64,000 bases of DNA from Streptomyces sp. CMB-StM0423 (lineage in GTDB: Bacteria > Actinomycetota > Actinomycetes > Streptomycetales > Streptomycetaceae). The position numbers and the translations under genes were made by a program. The DNA is taken from the NCBI RefSeq assembly GCF_002847285.1, contig NZ_CP025407.1, forward strand, positions 3,350,501 through 3,414,500, read 5' to 3'. This document shows, one piece after another, positions 50,780 through 60,224 of the stretch. Each line of letters starts with the position of its first letter. Position 1 is the stretch's first letter. Below the pieces are notes generated by a model. That model searched no databases, had not been told where the DNA came from, and saw only the letters and a list, made by a program, of their open reading frames with translations.

Positions 50780-51280
50780 ATGGCAACGAGACAGTGGGAG
50801 TTCCAGGATCTCCGCGGCCGGTACCCGGTCATGGCCCAGGCACTGGACAACCAGTGGCTGCCGCCCTCCGCCGCGGCGTCCCGGCAGGCGGCCACCGCCG
50901 GCTCCGGCCCGGACGACGCGCATCTCGCCGCGGCCTCCGCGGAACTCCGCCGGGCCCTGGTCAACAGCGGCACGCCGGTCGCCAACCGCGCCTACTTCCT
51001 CAACAACCCCGCGCTGTACGAGAACTTCGCCGCCGGCGCCGGCGCCGCCGCCGACGAGCGCCGCGCGTTCGCCCGCCTCCTCAACGACGGCAGCCTCGTA
51101 CCCCTCCTGCTCGGCGAGCGCGACCCCGCGGAGCGCAAGCGTGGCGTGCAGGGGCCGACGAACGCGGCCGCCCGGCGCGTCACCGTAGCGGCCGCCCGGC
51201 CCCCGCGCGTCAGCCGCGCAGCTTCCGGGCCGCGTCCATCGCCCAGTACGTCAGGATCATCTGCGCCCCGGCCCGCCTGA
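50780..51280 (+). pseudogene. Conserved hypothetical gene truncated against hemB
   Basis: The frame begins MATRQWEFQDLRGRYPVMAQ, and the last convincing coding segment is RAYFLNNPALYENFAAG then FARLLNDGSLVPLLLGERDP. After about 51145 it becomes Arg/Pro/Ser-rich and runs antisense through the last 70 bp of hemB. Homologues I recall continue well beyond LLGERDP, so the 3' part appears deleted. The function of the intact family is unknown. Confidence 0.5.
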
Positions 51281-52226
51281 TCCCCGTCAGCGTCTCCATC
51301 ATCGCCGCGTCCCGGTCGACCCAGCCGCGCTCCGCCGCCGCCTCGACCATCGCGTACTCGCCCGAGATCTGGTACGCCGCCACCGGCACGTCCGACTCGT
51401 CGGCGACCCGGCGCAGCACGTCCAGATACGGCCCGGCCGGCTTGACCATCACCATGTCGGCGCCCTCGGCGAGGTCGAGGGACAGCTCCCGCAGCGCCTC
51501 GCGGCCGTTCGGCGGGTCCTGCTGGTACGTCTTCCGGTCGCCCTTCAGCGAGGAGTTGATCGCCTGCCGGAAGGGGCCGAAGAAGGCGGAGGAGTACTTC
51601 ACGGTGTACGCGAGGATCCCCGCGTCCTGGTGGCCCGCCCGGTCCAGGGCCTCGCGGATCACCGCGACCTGGCCGTCCATCATGCCGCTCGGCCCCAGCA
51701 CGTGCGCCCCGGCGTCCGCCTGCACCACGGCCATCTCCGCGTACCGCTCAAGCGTCGCGTCGTTGTCGACCCGGCCGGCGGCGTCCAGCACCCCGCAGTG
51801 CCCGTGGTCGGTGGTCTCGTCCAGGCACACGTCGGACATGATCACCAGGTCGTCCCCGACCTCGGCCCGCACGTCGCGCAGCGCGACCTGGAGGATGCCG
51901 TCCGGGTCCGTGCCCGCCGAGCCGATCGCGTCCTTCTTGTGCTCCTCCGGCACACCGAAGAGCATGATCCCGCCGATGCCCGCGGCGACGGCCTCGGCGG
52001 CGGCCTTCTTCAGGGTGTCGCGGGTGTGCTGCACGACGCCGGGCATGGACGGGATCGGCGCCGGGTCGTCGATGCCTTCGCGTACGAAGGCGGGCAGGAT
52101 CAGCTCCGCCGGGTGCAGCCTGGTCTCGGCGACCATGCGCCGCATCGCGGGCGTGGTGCGCAGCCGCCGCGGGCGGACGACGGGAACGGTGACGGGGCCG
52201 GGGTGCGGGGCGTCGGTGCCGGACAC
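51210..52226 (-). CDS. hemB: Delta-aminolevulinic acid dehydratase (porphobilinogen synthase)
   Basis: A 338-aa enzyme condensing two 5-aminolevulinate molecules to porphobilinogen. The metal loop [14 protein letters not shown] has the Asp/Cys pattern of Mg-dependent or mixed types. The Schiff-base lysines are in [14 protein letters not shown] and [12 protein letters not shown]. Length is normal. It is the last gene of the rex-hemA-hemC-hemD-hemB cluster, with 145 bp after hemD, in which a C6/G6 hairpin (about 52296-52321) could partly terminate. Confidence 0.96.
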   Translation of the reverse strand: MSGTDAPHPGPVTVPVVRPRRLRTTPAMRRMVAETRLHPAELILPAFVREGIDDPAPIPSMPGVVQHTRDTLKKAAAEAVAAGIGGIMLFGVPEEHKKDAIGSAGTDPDGILQVALRDVRAEVGDDLVIMSDVCLDETTDHGHCGVLDAAGRVDNDATLERYAEMAVVQADAGAHVLGPSGMMDGQVAVIREALDRAGHQDAGILAYTVKYSSAFFGPFRQAINSSLKGDRKTYQQDPPNGREALRELSLDLAEGADMVMVKPAGPYLDVLRRVADESDVPVAAYQISGEYAMVEAAAERGWVDRDAAMMETLTGIRRAGAQMILTYWAMDAARKLRG

Positions 52227-52371
52227 GTGTGCTTACCTCCGTGGTGCTCCGGGGCGGCCGGTGGCCGGCCCGGCGAGGGAGGGCACATCCGGACGCGCCC
52301 CCCACCGGGCCGCGGGGGGCCGGGTGGATCCCACCGTACGCCCCCGCGGTGACATCCCCGCCGGGCCCCCG

Positions 52372-54105
52372 TCAGCTCGTGGTCGTCGTCCGCGCCCGCC
52401 GCCGCGGCCTGCGCTCGCTGGGCCGGGTGACGTGCTCCCCGGCCTCGACCGCCGCCGCCCGGCGCCGCGCGCCGAACTCCGCCAGGGCCTCGGCCAGCCG
52501 GTGCACGGACGGCTCCGGCGCCATGACGTCGACGCGCAGCCCGTGCTCCTCCGCCGTCTTCGCCGTGGCCGGGCCGATACAGGCGATGACCGTGACGTTG
52601 TGCGGCTTGCCGGCGATGCCGACGAGGTTCCGTACCGTCGAGGACGAGGTGAACAGCACGGCGTCGAAACCGCCGCCCTTGATCGCCTCGCGGGTCTCGG
52701 CCGGCGGCGGCGACGCGCGCACCGTGCGGTACGCGGTGATGTCGTCGACCTCCCAGCCGAGGTCCTTCAGCCCCGCCACCAGCGTCTCGGTGGCGATGTC
52801 GGCCCGCGGCAGGAACACCCGGTCGATCGGGTCGAAGACCGGGTCGTAGGGCGGCCAGTCCTCCAGCAGCCCGTGCGACGACTGCTCGCCGCTGGGCTGC
52901 AGATCGGGCCGTACACCGAACTCCACCAGCGCCGCCGCCGTCTGCTCGCCGACCGCGGCGACCTTGATCCCGGCGAACGCGCGGGCGTCCAGCCCGTACT
53001 CCTCGAACTTCTCCCGCACCGCCTTGACGGCGTTGACGGACGTGAAGGCGATCCACTCGTACCGCCCGGTGACCAGGCCCTTGACCGCCCGCTCCATCTG
53101 CTGCGGGGTACGCGGCGGCTCCACGGCGATGGTCGGCACCTCGTGCGGCACGGCACCGTACGAGCGCAGTTGCTCGGACAGCGACGCCGCCTGCTCCTTC
53201 GTCCGCGGCACGAGCACGTGCCAGCCAAAGAGGGGCTTGGACTCGAACCAGGCCAACTGCTCGCGGCGGGCCGGCGCGCTCTGCTCGCCGACGACCGCTA
53301 TGACCGCCTGCCCGGCGTCCGGCGACGGCAGCACCTTCGCGGCCTTCAGCACCTGCGCGACGCTGCCGAGCGTGGCGCTGAACGTCCGCTGCCGCGTCGT
53401 CGTGCCCGCGAGCGTGACCGTCATCGGGGTGTCCGGCTTGCGGCCCGCGGCGACCAGCTCGCGGGCCGTCGCGGCGGTGGCTTCCAGGGACGTCTGCACC
53501 ACGAGCGTGCAGTCGCTGGCGCCCGCCTCGCCCCAGATCTGCTCCGAGGCGGTCGCGGCGTCCACGACGCGCACGTCCGTACCCTCGGGGTCGTGCAGCG
53601 GCACACCGGCGTACGCGGGCACGCCCACGGCGGTCGCGACCCCGGGCACCACCTCGAAGGAGACGCCCTCCGCGGCGCACGCGCGCATCGCCTGCGCGGC
53701 ACCGCCGTCGAGGCCCGGATCACCCGCCACGGCATGCACGACCCGCCTGCCGGCGCGCGCGGCCTCCATGACAAGATGGCCTGCGTCAGCGGCCGTTGGC
53801 GGTTCGTCGTCCCCCGCGGCCGCCGGCGTATGCGCCGCGGGCGCAGCCGCCGCCGACGTGTGCGGCATGATCGCGCCGGCGCGCGCGTGGGCGCGTACGA
53901 CGGCGAGGACCTTGGGGTCGGCGATCAGGACGTCTGCGGCAGACAGCGCTTCCACGGCGCGCAGCGTCAGCAGTCCGGGATCCCCGGGTCCTGCGCCCAG
54001 GAACGTGACGTGCCCGCGGGCGGCGGGCCCTGGCGGGCGGGCCGCGCCGGTCGCTGCGGTACGCGCCGACGCGCTGGCCTTACGGGTCGAAGGCGTGGGG
54101 CTCAA
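52372..54105 (-). CDS. hemD: Uroporphyrinogen-III synthase fused to a SUMT-like domain
   Basis: A 577-aa fusion. The N-terminal half (about 28-280) is a uroporphyrinogen-III methyltransferase-like domain starting VTFLGAGPGDPGLLTLRAVE, but the usual RLKGGDPFVFGRGGEE loop is replaced by VHAVAGDPGLDGGAAQ, so methylation may be impaired. The C-terminal half (about 300-545) is HemD (WHVLVPRTKEQAASLSEQL, FTSVNAVKAV, FTSSSTVRNLVG, CIGPATAKTAEEHGL). The start is a TTG at 54105 with GGGGGAG 5 nt upstream, overlapping the hemC stop. It makes uroporphyrinogen III. Confidence 0.92.
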   Translation of the reverse strand: MSPTPSTRKASASARTAATGAARPPGPAARGHVTFLGAGPGDPGLLTLRAVEALSAADVLIADPKVLAVVRAHARAGAIMPHTSAAAAPAAHTPAAAGDDEPPTAADAGHLVMEAARAGRRVVHAVAGDPGLDGGAAQAMRACAAEGVSFEVVPGVATAVGVPAYAGVPLHDPEGTDVRVVDAATASEQIWGEAGASDCTLVVQTSLEATAATARELVAAGRKPDTPMTVTLAGTTTRQRTFSATLGSVAQVLKAAKVLPSPDAGQAVIAVVGEQSAPARREQLAWFESKPLFGWHVLVPRTKEQAASLSEQLRSYGAVPHEVPTIAVEPPRTPQQMERAVKGLVTGRYEWIAFTSVNAVKAVREKFEEYGLDARAFAGIKVAAVGEQTAAALVEFGVRPDLQPSGEQSSHGLLEDWPPYDPVFDPIDRVFLPRADIATETLVAGLKDLGWEVDDITAYRTVRASPPPAETREAIKGGGFDAVLFTSSSTVRNLVGIAGKPHNVTVIACIGPATAKTAEEHGLRVDVMAPEPSVHRLAEALAEFGARRRAAAVEAGEHVTRPSERRPRRRARTTTTS

Positions 54106-55148
54106 AGTCGCTCCCCCATCAGACCGGCCGCGCCCTTGGCGAGCATCTCTTCTGCGAGCTCGCTTCCGAGCGCCACGGCGTCGTCGTACGACGCCGGCAC
54201 GGGGCCGGTGGCGGACATCTGCACCAGAGCGGAGCCGTCGGGGGTGCCGACGACGCCGCGCAGGCGCATCTCGGTGACAGTGGACGCTGTGCCCAGTGCG
54301 GCCCCGGAGGGACCCTCCGCGTGCAGGTCGGCGAGCGCGCCCACGGGCGCGCTGCAGCCGGCCTCCAGGGCGGCGAGCAGCGTCCGCTCGGCGGTGACGG
54401 CGACCCGCGTCTGCGGGTCGTCGAGCTCCGCGAGCTGGGCGGTCAGGTGCGCGCTCGACGAGGCGCACTCGACCGCCAGGGCCCCCTGGCCGGGGGCGGG
54501 CAAGACTGCGTCGAGGGGGATCAGCTCGGTGACCTCGGCCAGCCGGCCGAGGCGGCTGAGCCCCGCCGCGGCGAGCGCGACGGCGTCGAGCTCGCCCTTC
54601 TGTACGTACCCGATGCGGGTGTCGACGTTCCCGCGGACCGGGACGGTCTCTATCGCGCCGCCGAGGGAACGGGCCCAGGCGTGCAACTGGCAGGCGCGGC
54701 GCGCGGAACCGGTGCCGATACGCGGCCGGGCGCCGGCGGCGAGCAGGTCCTCGAAGCCGAGGCCGTCGCGGGCGACGAGCACGTCCCGCGGATCCTCGCG
54801 GGGCGGCACGGCGGCGATGACCAGCTCCTCGGGCTGCGTGGTCGGCAGGTCCTTCAGCGAGTGCACCGCGAGGTCCGCCTCGCCGTGCACCACGGCCTCG
54901 CGCAGGGCGGCGACGAAGACGCCCTGGCCGCCGATCTCGGACAGGTGCTGCCGGGACACGTCCCCGTACGTGGTGATCTCGACCAGCTCGACGGAGCGCC
55001 CGGTGAGACGGCGTACCGATTCGGCAACCTGCTCGGACTGCGCGAGGGCGAGCCTGCTGCGCCGCGTGCCGAGGCGCAACGGGCGCTGGAAGCGCGGGGC
55101 TTCCTGCGCCCCGGCCCCCTTCGCCTGCGTCGGCTTGGCTGCGGTCAT
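54102..55148 (-). CDS. hemC: Porphobilinogen deaminase (hydroxymethylbilane synthase)
   Basis: A 348-aa enzyme. RLGTRRSRLALAQSEQVAE opens the domain, VHSLKDLPT is the substrate loop, RRACQLHAWARS and VRGNVDTR bind the cofactor, and the dipyrromethane Cys is in ALEAGCSAPVGA. An N-terminal extension of about 20 residues precedes the fold. The ATG overlaps the hemA stop (ATGA), and the stop overlaps the hemD TTG. Confidence 0.96.
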   Translation of the reverse strand: MTAAKPTQAKGAGAQEAPRFQRPLRLGTRRSRLALAQSEQVAESVRRLTGRSVELVEITTYGDVSRQHLSEIGGQGVFVAALREAVVHGEADLAVHSLKDLPTTQPEELVIAAVPPREDPRDVLVARDGLGFEDLLAAGARPRIGTGSARRACQLHAWARSLGGAIETVPVRGNVDTRIGYVQKGELDAVALAAAGLSRLGRLAEVTELIPLDAVLPAPGQGALAVECASSSAHLTAQLAELDDPQTRVAVTAERTLLAALEAGCSAPVGALADLHAEGPSGAALGTASTVTEMRLRGVVGTPDGSALVQMSATGPVPASYDDAVALGSELAEEMLAKGAAGLMGERL

Positions 55149-56593
55149 GACGGCTCCCGTTCACTGCGTGCGCTGGCCGCCGCGCGGCCGGAGTCCGCGC
55201 GGCTGACGGCGTCGACGGTGGCCGGGTCGAGGTCGAAGAGCTCCCGCAGGGCGTCCGCGTACCCCGCTCCACCGGGGGTGGCGGCCAGCTCCTTGACCCG
55301 TACGGTCGGCGCGTGCAGCAGCTTGTCCACGACGCGGCGCACGGTCTGCGCCACCTCGGCCCGCTGACGTTCGTCGAGCCCGGGCAGCCTACCCTCCAAA
55401 CGGGCGATCTCGCCCGCCACGACGTCCTGGGCCATGGTCCGCAGCGCGACCACGGTGGGCGTGATGCTGGCGGCGCGCTGCGCGGCGCCGAAGTCGTCGA
55501 CCTCGCCGGCGACGATGGTCCGTACCTGGTCCACGTCGGCGGCCATGGGCGCATCGGCGGAGGCGCCGGCGAGAGCCTCGATGTCGACGAACCGCACCCC
55601 GGGCGTCTCGTGCAGCGCGTGATCGATATCACGCGGCATGGCCAGGTCAAGCAGAGCGAGAGGGGTGTCCCCGGCGCGGCGGTCCAGTGCGCCGCGTACC
55701 TCGTCGGCCGTCAGCACCAGGCCCGTCGCGCCCGTACAGGAGACGACCACGTCCGCCGTCACCAGCTCGTCCGCGATCTCCTCCACCCGCACCGCACGGG
55801 CCGTCGCCGCGGCCCCCGCGGACCCGGGCTGCGACGGGATCGTCCCCGCCGTGCCCGCCGCGGGCGAACCCGTACCCCAGCCGCCCGCGACCGCGGATCC
55901 CGCATTCAGGCTCGCCGCCAGGCGCTCCGCGCGCTCGTACGTGCGGTTGGCGATGACCAGCTCCGCCAGCCCCGCCCGCGCCAGCGTCGTCGCCGCCAGC
56001 GACGACATGGAGCCCGCGCCGATCACCAGCGCGCGGCGGCCCGCCACCCACTCGGCCACCGGGGCGCCGGCCGCGAGCTGCGCCAGCCCGAACGAGACCA
56101 GCGACTGCCCCGCCTTGTCGATCCCCGTCTCGCTGTGCGCCCGCTTGCCGACCCGCAGCGCCTGCTGGAACAGGTCGTTCAGCGTCCGGCCCGCGGTGTG
56201 CAGCCGCTGCCCGAGCGCGAGGGAGTCCTTGATCTGGCCGAGGATCTGCCCCTCGCCGACGACCATGGAGTCCAGCCCGCAGCCCACCGTGAACAGGTGG
56301 TGCACGGCGCGGTCCTCGTAGTGCACGTACAGGTGCGGCGTCAGCTCCTCCAGGCTCGCGCCCGCGTGCTGCGCCAGCAGCGTCGACAGCTCGGCGACGC
56401 CCGCGTGGAACTTGTCCACCGCGGCGTACAGCTCGATCCGGTTGCACGTGGCGAGCACCGCCGCCTCCGTGACCGGAGCCGCCGCCACCGCGTCCGCGAG
56501 CAGCTTCGCGCGCGCGTCGGGCGCGAGCGAGGCCCGCTCCAGCACGCTCACGGGCGCGCTGCGGTGGCTGAGGCCGACGACGAGGACACTCAT
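55145..56593 (-). CDS. hemA: Glutamyl-tRNA reductase
   Basis: A 482-aa enzyme making glutamate-1-semialdehyde from Glu-tRNA. The catalytic Cys50 is in LATCNRIELYA, GEGQILGQIK and ALVIGAGSMSSLAA (NADPH) follow, and LDLAMPRDI lies later. A 35-residue Gly/Ala/Ser insert (about 236-272) interrupts the nucleotide domain; such an insert is usual in streptomycetes. The ATG overlaps the rex stop. Expression should follow redox state through Rex. Confidence 0.97.
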   Translation of the reverse strand: MSVLVVGLSHRSAPVSVLERASLAPDARAKLLADAVAAAPVTEAAVLATCNRIELYAAVDKFHAGVAELSTLLAQHAGASLEELTPHLYVHYEDRAVHHLFTVGCGLDSMVVGEGQILGQIKDSLALGQRLHTAGRTLNDLFQQALRVGKRAHSETGIDKAGQSLVSFGLAQLAAGAPVAEWVAGRRALVIGAGSMSSLAATTLARAGLAELVIANRTYERAERLAASLNAGSAVAGGWGTGSPAAGTAGTIPSQPGSAGAAATARAVRVEEIADELVTADVVVSCTGATGLVLTADEVRGALDRRAGDTPLALLDLAMPRDIDHALHETPGVRFVDIEALAGASADAPMAADVDQVRTIVAGEVDDFGAAQRAASITPTVVALRTMAQDVVAGEIARLEGRLPGLDERQRAEVAQTVRRVVDKLLHAPTVRVKELAATPGGAGYADALRELFDLDPATVDAVSRADSGRAAASARSEREPS

Positions 56594-57402
56594 GCGGGCA
56601 TCACGGCGGGCACGTCCCCGTCGGGCCCCTGCCCGGTGCGCTTCTTCGCGGCGGTGGTGGGGCCCGCCGCCGCGTCGGCCTCGGACGTGCCGCCCTGTGC
56701 CGCGGCGGCCGCCGCCTCGGCCTCGCGCAGCTCCGCCTCCTCGCCGGCCTTGCGCTGCTCGTGGAAGGCGAGGATCTGCAGCTCTATCGAGAGGTCGACC
56801 TTGCGCACGTCGACGCCCTCGGGGACGTTCAGCACGGTCGGCGCGAAGTTGAGGATCGAGGTGACGCCCGCCTCCACCAGCCGGTTGCAGACGGCCTGCG
56901 CGGCGCCCGCGGGGGTGGCGATGACGCCGATCGAGACGCCGCTCTCCTTGATCAGCGGCTCCAGTTCGTCGGTGTGCCGCACGGTCAGGCCCGCGACCTG
57001 CTTGCCGGTCATGGCCCGGTCGGCGTCGATGAGCCCGGCGACGCGGAAGCCGCGGGAGGCGAAGCCGCCGTAGCCGGCGAGGGCGGCGCCGAGGTTACCG
57101 ATACCGACGATGACCACGGGCCAGTCCTGGGTCAGGCCCAGCTCGCGGGAGATCTGGTAGACGAGGTACTCGACGTCGTAGCCGACCCCGCGGGTGCCGT
57201 AGGAGCCGAGATACGAGAAGTCCTTGCGCAGCTTCGCCGAGTTGACGCCGGCGGCGGCGGCCAGTTCCTCGGAGGAGACCGTGGGCACGGAGCGCTCCGA
57301 GAGCGCCGTGAGGGCCCGCAGATACAGCGGGAGCCGGGCGACGGTGGCCTCGGGGATCCCTCGGCTTCGGGTCGCCGTTCGGTGAGTTCGGCCAGTTGCC
57401 AC
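56590..57402 (-). CDS. rex: Redox-sensing transcriptional repressor Rex
   Basis: A 270-aa NADH/NAD sensor. The winged helix (15-85) has RLPLYLRALTALSERSVPTVSS, shown as LPLYLRALTALSERSV, and NSAKLRKDFSYLGSYGTRGVG, shown as AKLRKDFSYLGSYGTRG. The Rossmann domain (95-215) has VIVGIGNLGAALAGYGGF (GxGNLG). An Ala/Glu-rich tail follows. The GTG at 57402 with AGGAG 4 nt upstream sets the start; the longer frame is not conserved. Rex represses when NADH is low. The operator lies 78 bp upstream. Confidence 0.97.
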   Translation of the reverse strand: MATGRTHRTATRSRGIPEATVARLPLYLRALTALSERSVPTVSSEELAAAAGVNSAKLRKDFSYLGSYGTRGVGYDVEYLVYQISRELGLTQDWPVVIVGIGNLGAALAGYGGFASRGFRVAGLIDADRAMTGKQVAGLTVRHTDELEPLIKESGVSIGVIATPAGAAQAVCNRLVEAGVTSILNFAPTVLNVPEGVDVRKVDLSIELQILAFHEQRKAGEEAELREAEAAAAAAQGGTSEADAAAGPTTAAKKRTGQGPDGDVPAVMPA

Positions 57403-57479
57403 AGTGCTCCTGACGCTAGCGCGGTGCCGCGTACGGCCCGCCGGGGCGAAACCGCACTGATGAGAGAAGGCTATGCCTT

Positions 57480-57495
57480 TGTGAACGCGTGCACA
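57480..57495. promoter_or_regulatory. Rex operator (ROP) upstream of rex-hem operon
   Basis: TGTGAACGCGTGCACA differs at one position from the published S. coelicolor Rex consensus TGTGAACGCGTTCACA. It lies between the glutaredoxin-like gene and rex, in the position expected for autoregulation of rex-hemACD. Confidence 0.9.
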
Positions 57496-57545
57496 AAGAT
57501 GGTGTCCGCTTTGTCCGGGCAAAGTGACGGGCGTCACCCCGCGGG

Positions 57546-57830
57546 TCACGACCGCAGCGCCCGCCGCAGCCTCTCCGGGTCGACCCGCCAGAAGTCGTGC
57601 TGCTCACCGTCCACGAGGACCACCGGGATCTGCTCCCAGTAGCGCCGGTACAACTCCTCGTCCCGCGTGATGTCCCGCTCCTCCCAGCCGGCCCCCAGCT
57701 CCGCGCAGACGGAGACGACCACCTCGCGCGCCTCGTCGCACAGGTGGCAACCGGGCTTGCCGATGAGGGTCACGATCCGGTCGGCGGGGGCGGGCGCGGA
57801 GACGGCGGTCCTACGTCGCAACAGGCTCAT
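57546..57830 (-). CDS. Glutaredoxin family protein (DUF836-like)
   Basis: A 94-aa thioredoxin-fold protein. VTLIGKPGCHLCDEAREVVV has the CxxC motif CHLC, IPVVLVDGEQHDFWRVDPERL holds the cis-Pro and the family's conserved end. The ATG at 57830 (MSLLRR) is preferred over 57926. It sits upstream of rex on the same strand; the Rex operator lies after its stop, so it is probably expressed from its own promoter. Confidence 0.85.
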   Translation of the reverse strand: MSLLRRRTAVSAPAPADRIVTLIGKPGCHLCDEAREVVVSVCAELGAGWEERDITRDEELYRRYWEQIPVVLVDGEQHDFWRVDPERLRRALRS

Positions 57831-58034
57831 GTCATCGATTGTGCCGTCCTGCACGAGCATCCGGAGCCGTCCGTAAGCGAGCAGAACAGGACATAGAGCG
57901 GGCACACAACGAAAGAAGCCGGGCAAGGGGCGTACACAGGCGGGCAGGAACCACCCGGGAGTTCACGCGCGCGTCCGCGGAGGCCCAGCCCCTCGACACC
58001 GGTTGGCCCGCCTCGCACCGTTATGCTCATCGGC

Positions 58035-59006
58035 ATGGCCGCATTCGGATGGCTCAGCCGCAGACGCCGCGCGACCGCGCGCAGCGTCGCGGCCGGCGAG
58101 GCCGCGGCCGAGGCGGCGCGCAAGACGTCGCAGGAGCTGGAGCACGCGGAAGCCGTACGCACGGAGGGCGTCACGCCGGACGGCGAAGCCGAGGCGGCAA
58201 AAGAGGACGAAGAACCGGACTTCCCCGTCCACGGCGACGTGCACGCGGCGGCCTTCTTCGACCTCGACAACACGATCATGCAGGGCGCCGCGCTCTACCA
58301 CTTCGGCCGCGGGCTCTACAAGCGCAAGTTCTTCCGCACCCGCGACCTCGCCCGGTTCGCCTGGCAGCAGGCGTACTTCCGCCTCGCCGGCGCCGAGCAC
58401 TCGGGCCACATGGAGGACGCGCAGTCCAGCGCGCTCTCCATCGTGCAGGGCCATCGCGTCGCCGATCTCATGGAGATGGGCGAGGAGATCTACGACGAGT
58501 ACATGGCCGAGCGCATCTGGCCCGGCACCCGCGCGCTGGCGCAGGCGCACCTCGACGCCGGCCAGAAGGTGTGGCTCGTCACCGCCGCCCCCGTCGAGAC
58601 CGCGACGATCATCGCCCGCCGGCTCGGCCTGACCGGCGCGCTGGGCACGGTCGCGGAGTCCGTCGGCGGCGTCTACACCGGGCGGCTCGTCGGCGAGGTG
58701 CTGCACGGCCCCGCCAAGGCCGAGGCGGTACGGGCCCTCGCCGCCGCCGAGACGCTGGAGCTGGCGCGCTGCGCCGCGTACAGCGACTCGGCCAACGACA
58801 TCCCGATGCTCTCCCTCGTCGGCCACCCGTACGCGATCAACCCCGATGCGCGGCTGCGCAAGCACGCGCGCGAACACGGATGGCGGCTGCGCGACTACCG
58901 TACGGGCCGCAAGGCGGCGAAGGTCGGCATCCCGGCCGCGGCGGGCGTCGGCGCGGTGGCGGGCGGCGCGGCCGCGGCGGCCGCCCTGCAGCGCCGCCGC
59001 CGCTGA
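58035..59006 (+). CDS. HAD-IB family hydrolase (SerB-like)
   Basis: A 323-aa protein. After a charged N-terminal extension (about 65 residues), HAD motif I is [16 protein letters not shown] (DxDNT), the motif II region is [10 protein letters not shown], and motif III/IV is [14 protein letters not shown] (DSANDxP). A C-terminal hydrophobic Ala/Gly segment and an RRRR end may anchor it at the membrane. TATGCT (58022-58027) lies 7 nt before the ATG at 58035, so the mRNA is probably leaderless. It is adjacent to bldN in relatives (recalled SCO3322/3323). Confidence 0.88.
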   Translation: MAAFGWLSRRRRATARSVAAGEAAAEAARKTSQELEHAEAVRTEGVTPDGEAEAAKEDEEPDFPVHGDVHAAAFFDLDNTIMQGAALYHFGRGLYKRKFFRTRDLARFAWQQAYFRLAGAEHSGHMEDAQSSALSIVQGHRVADLMEMGEEIYDEYMAERIWPGTRALAQAHLDAGQKVWLVTAAPVETATIIARRLGLTGALGTVAESVGGVYTGRLVGEVLHGPAKAEAVRALAAAETLELARCAAYSDSANDIPMLSLVGHPYAINPDARLRKHAREHGWRLRDYRTGRKAAKVGIPAAAGVGAVAGGAAAAAALQRRRR

Positions 59007-59343
59007 ATCGAGCGCACTTGTACACCCCCCGGCCGGCGCCCCCGGCCCCGCGGTCAACGGGGCGCCGGCAGCTTACCCGTGACCGATTCCTCCGGGAAAC
59101 ACACAACACGCCCGTGAACCAGGCAGTTCGTGTCACTTACCGATCAAACTCAATCCGGCGGCTGATACTTGAGGGGTCGTCAATAGGCTACAGATCGGAC
59201 GGAAACGGTGATTTGAGCAACTGGAGGTAGCGCACCCGACACGAAGCGTTATTCTCCTCAGACGCAATCCGGTGCCCGCACATACCTACGTCGGTCAACG
59301 GTCCCGCACTGAACGTGATGGAAGCACTGCCTCTGGGAGTCCC
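59007..59343. other. Promoter region of bldN
   Basis: It is AT-richer than the flanks between 59085 and 59285. It contains no supported gene. bldN is developmentally controlled in streptomycetes; I could not identify a convincing -35/-10 pair or a clear BldD box by eye. GGGAG precedes the GTG start. Confidence 0.5.
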
Positions 59344-60150
59344 GTGTACCCATACGTCGGGGTTGACGCCTCAGGCCTGGCTACGCTGCGCGCGCAGGTA
59401 ATCGAGCAACTGCGCCTCTTCTCGCCCGCCCTGGCCGTCGCCGGCCCCGCCGCGAGTCCCGCCGCCGGTCCGGTCGCGGGCCCCGCCTACGCCCTCACCG
59501 ACGGCAGCGCCGCCGTCGGCAGCAGACGCCGGCAGGCCGGCGGCGCGGGCACCCGCGAGCGTAACGGCAGGCAGACCAGGCAGCCGCAGCCCTCGACCGG
59601 CGACAGCCGCCGGATGATGGACCTGGTCGAGCGCGCCCAGTCCGGCGAGACCGAGGCGTTCGGCCGGCTCTACGACCAGTACGCCGACACCGTCTACCGC
59701 TACATCTACTACCGCGTCGGCGGCCGGGCGACGGCCGAGGACCTCACCTCGGAGACCTTCCTGCGCGCCCTGCGCCGGATCGGCACGTTCACCTGGCAGG
59801 GCCGCGACTTCGGCGCCTGGCTGGTGACGATCGCGCGCAACCTCGTCGCGGACCACTTCAAGTCCAGCCGGTTCCGGCTGGAGGTCACCACCGGCGAGAT
59901 GCTCGACCCGAGCGAGACCGAGCGCAGCCCCGAGGACTCCGTGCTGGAGTCGCTGTCCAACACCGCGCTGCTGGAGACCGTCCGCAAGCTCAACCCGCAG
60001 CAGCAGGAGTGCGTGACCCTCCGCTTCCTCCAGGGGCTGTCGGTGGCCGAGACCGCCAAGGTGATGGGCAAGAACGAGGGCGCGATCAAGACCCTGCAGT
60101 ACCGGGCGGTGCGCACCCTGGCCCGGCTGCTGCCGGACGACGCCCGCTGA
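59344..60150 (+). CDS. bldN: ECF sigma factor BldN (pro-form)
   Basis: A 268-aa protein. It starts at a GTG with VYPYVGVDASGLATLRA, the unusual N-terminal extension of about 86 residues characteristic of pro-BldN, which is removed proteolytically. Sigma region 2 (about 100-160) has AFGRLYDQYADTVYRYIYYRVG, shown as RLYDQYADTVYRYIYYRV, and TSETFLRALRRI. Region 4 (about 200-260) has LNPQQQECVTLRFLQGLSVAE, shown as NPQQQECVTLRFLQGL. It controls aerial development and chaplin/rodlin genes in Streptomyces. The anti-sigma gene follows. Confidence 0.96.
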   Translation: MYPYVGVDASGLATLRAQVIEQLRLFSPALAVAGPAASPAAGPVAGPAYALTDGSAAVGSRRRQAGGAGTRERNGRQTRQPQPSTGDSRRMMDLVERAQSGETEAFGRLYDQYADTVYRYIYYRVGGRATAEDLTSETFLRALRRIGTFTWQGRDFGAWLVTIARNLVADHFKSSRFRLEVTTGEMLDPSETERSPEDSVLESLSNTALLETVRKLNPQQQECVTLRFLQGLSVAETAKVMGKNEGAIKTLQYRAVRTLARLLPDDAR

Positions 60151-60224
60151 CGGGAAGCCATCTCCCTTGACTCTTCCGATACCCGGGGCGCCCGCGCCCA
60201 CCGAAGTAGTATCAACGCCACCGC

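Noticed and set aside
50794..55206. A 1470-codon plus-strand open frame across the hem genes
   Set aside because: It is the antisense shadow of hemB, hemD and hemC, which have complete motifs on the minus strand.
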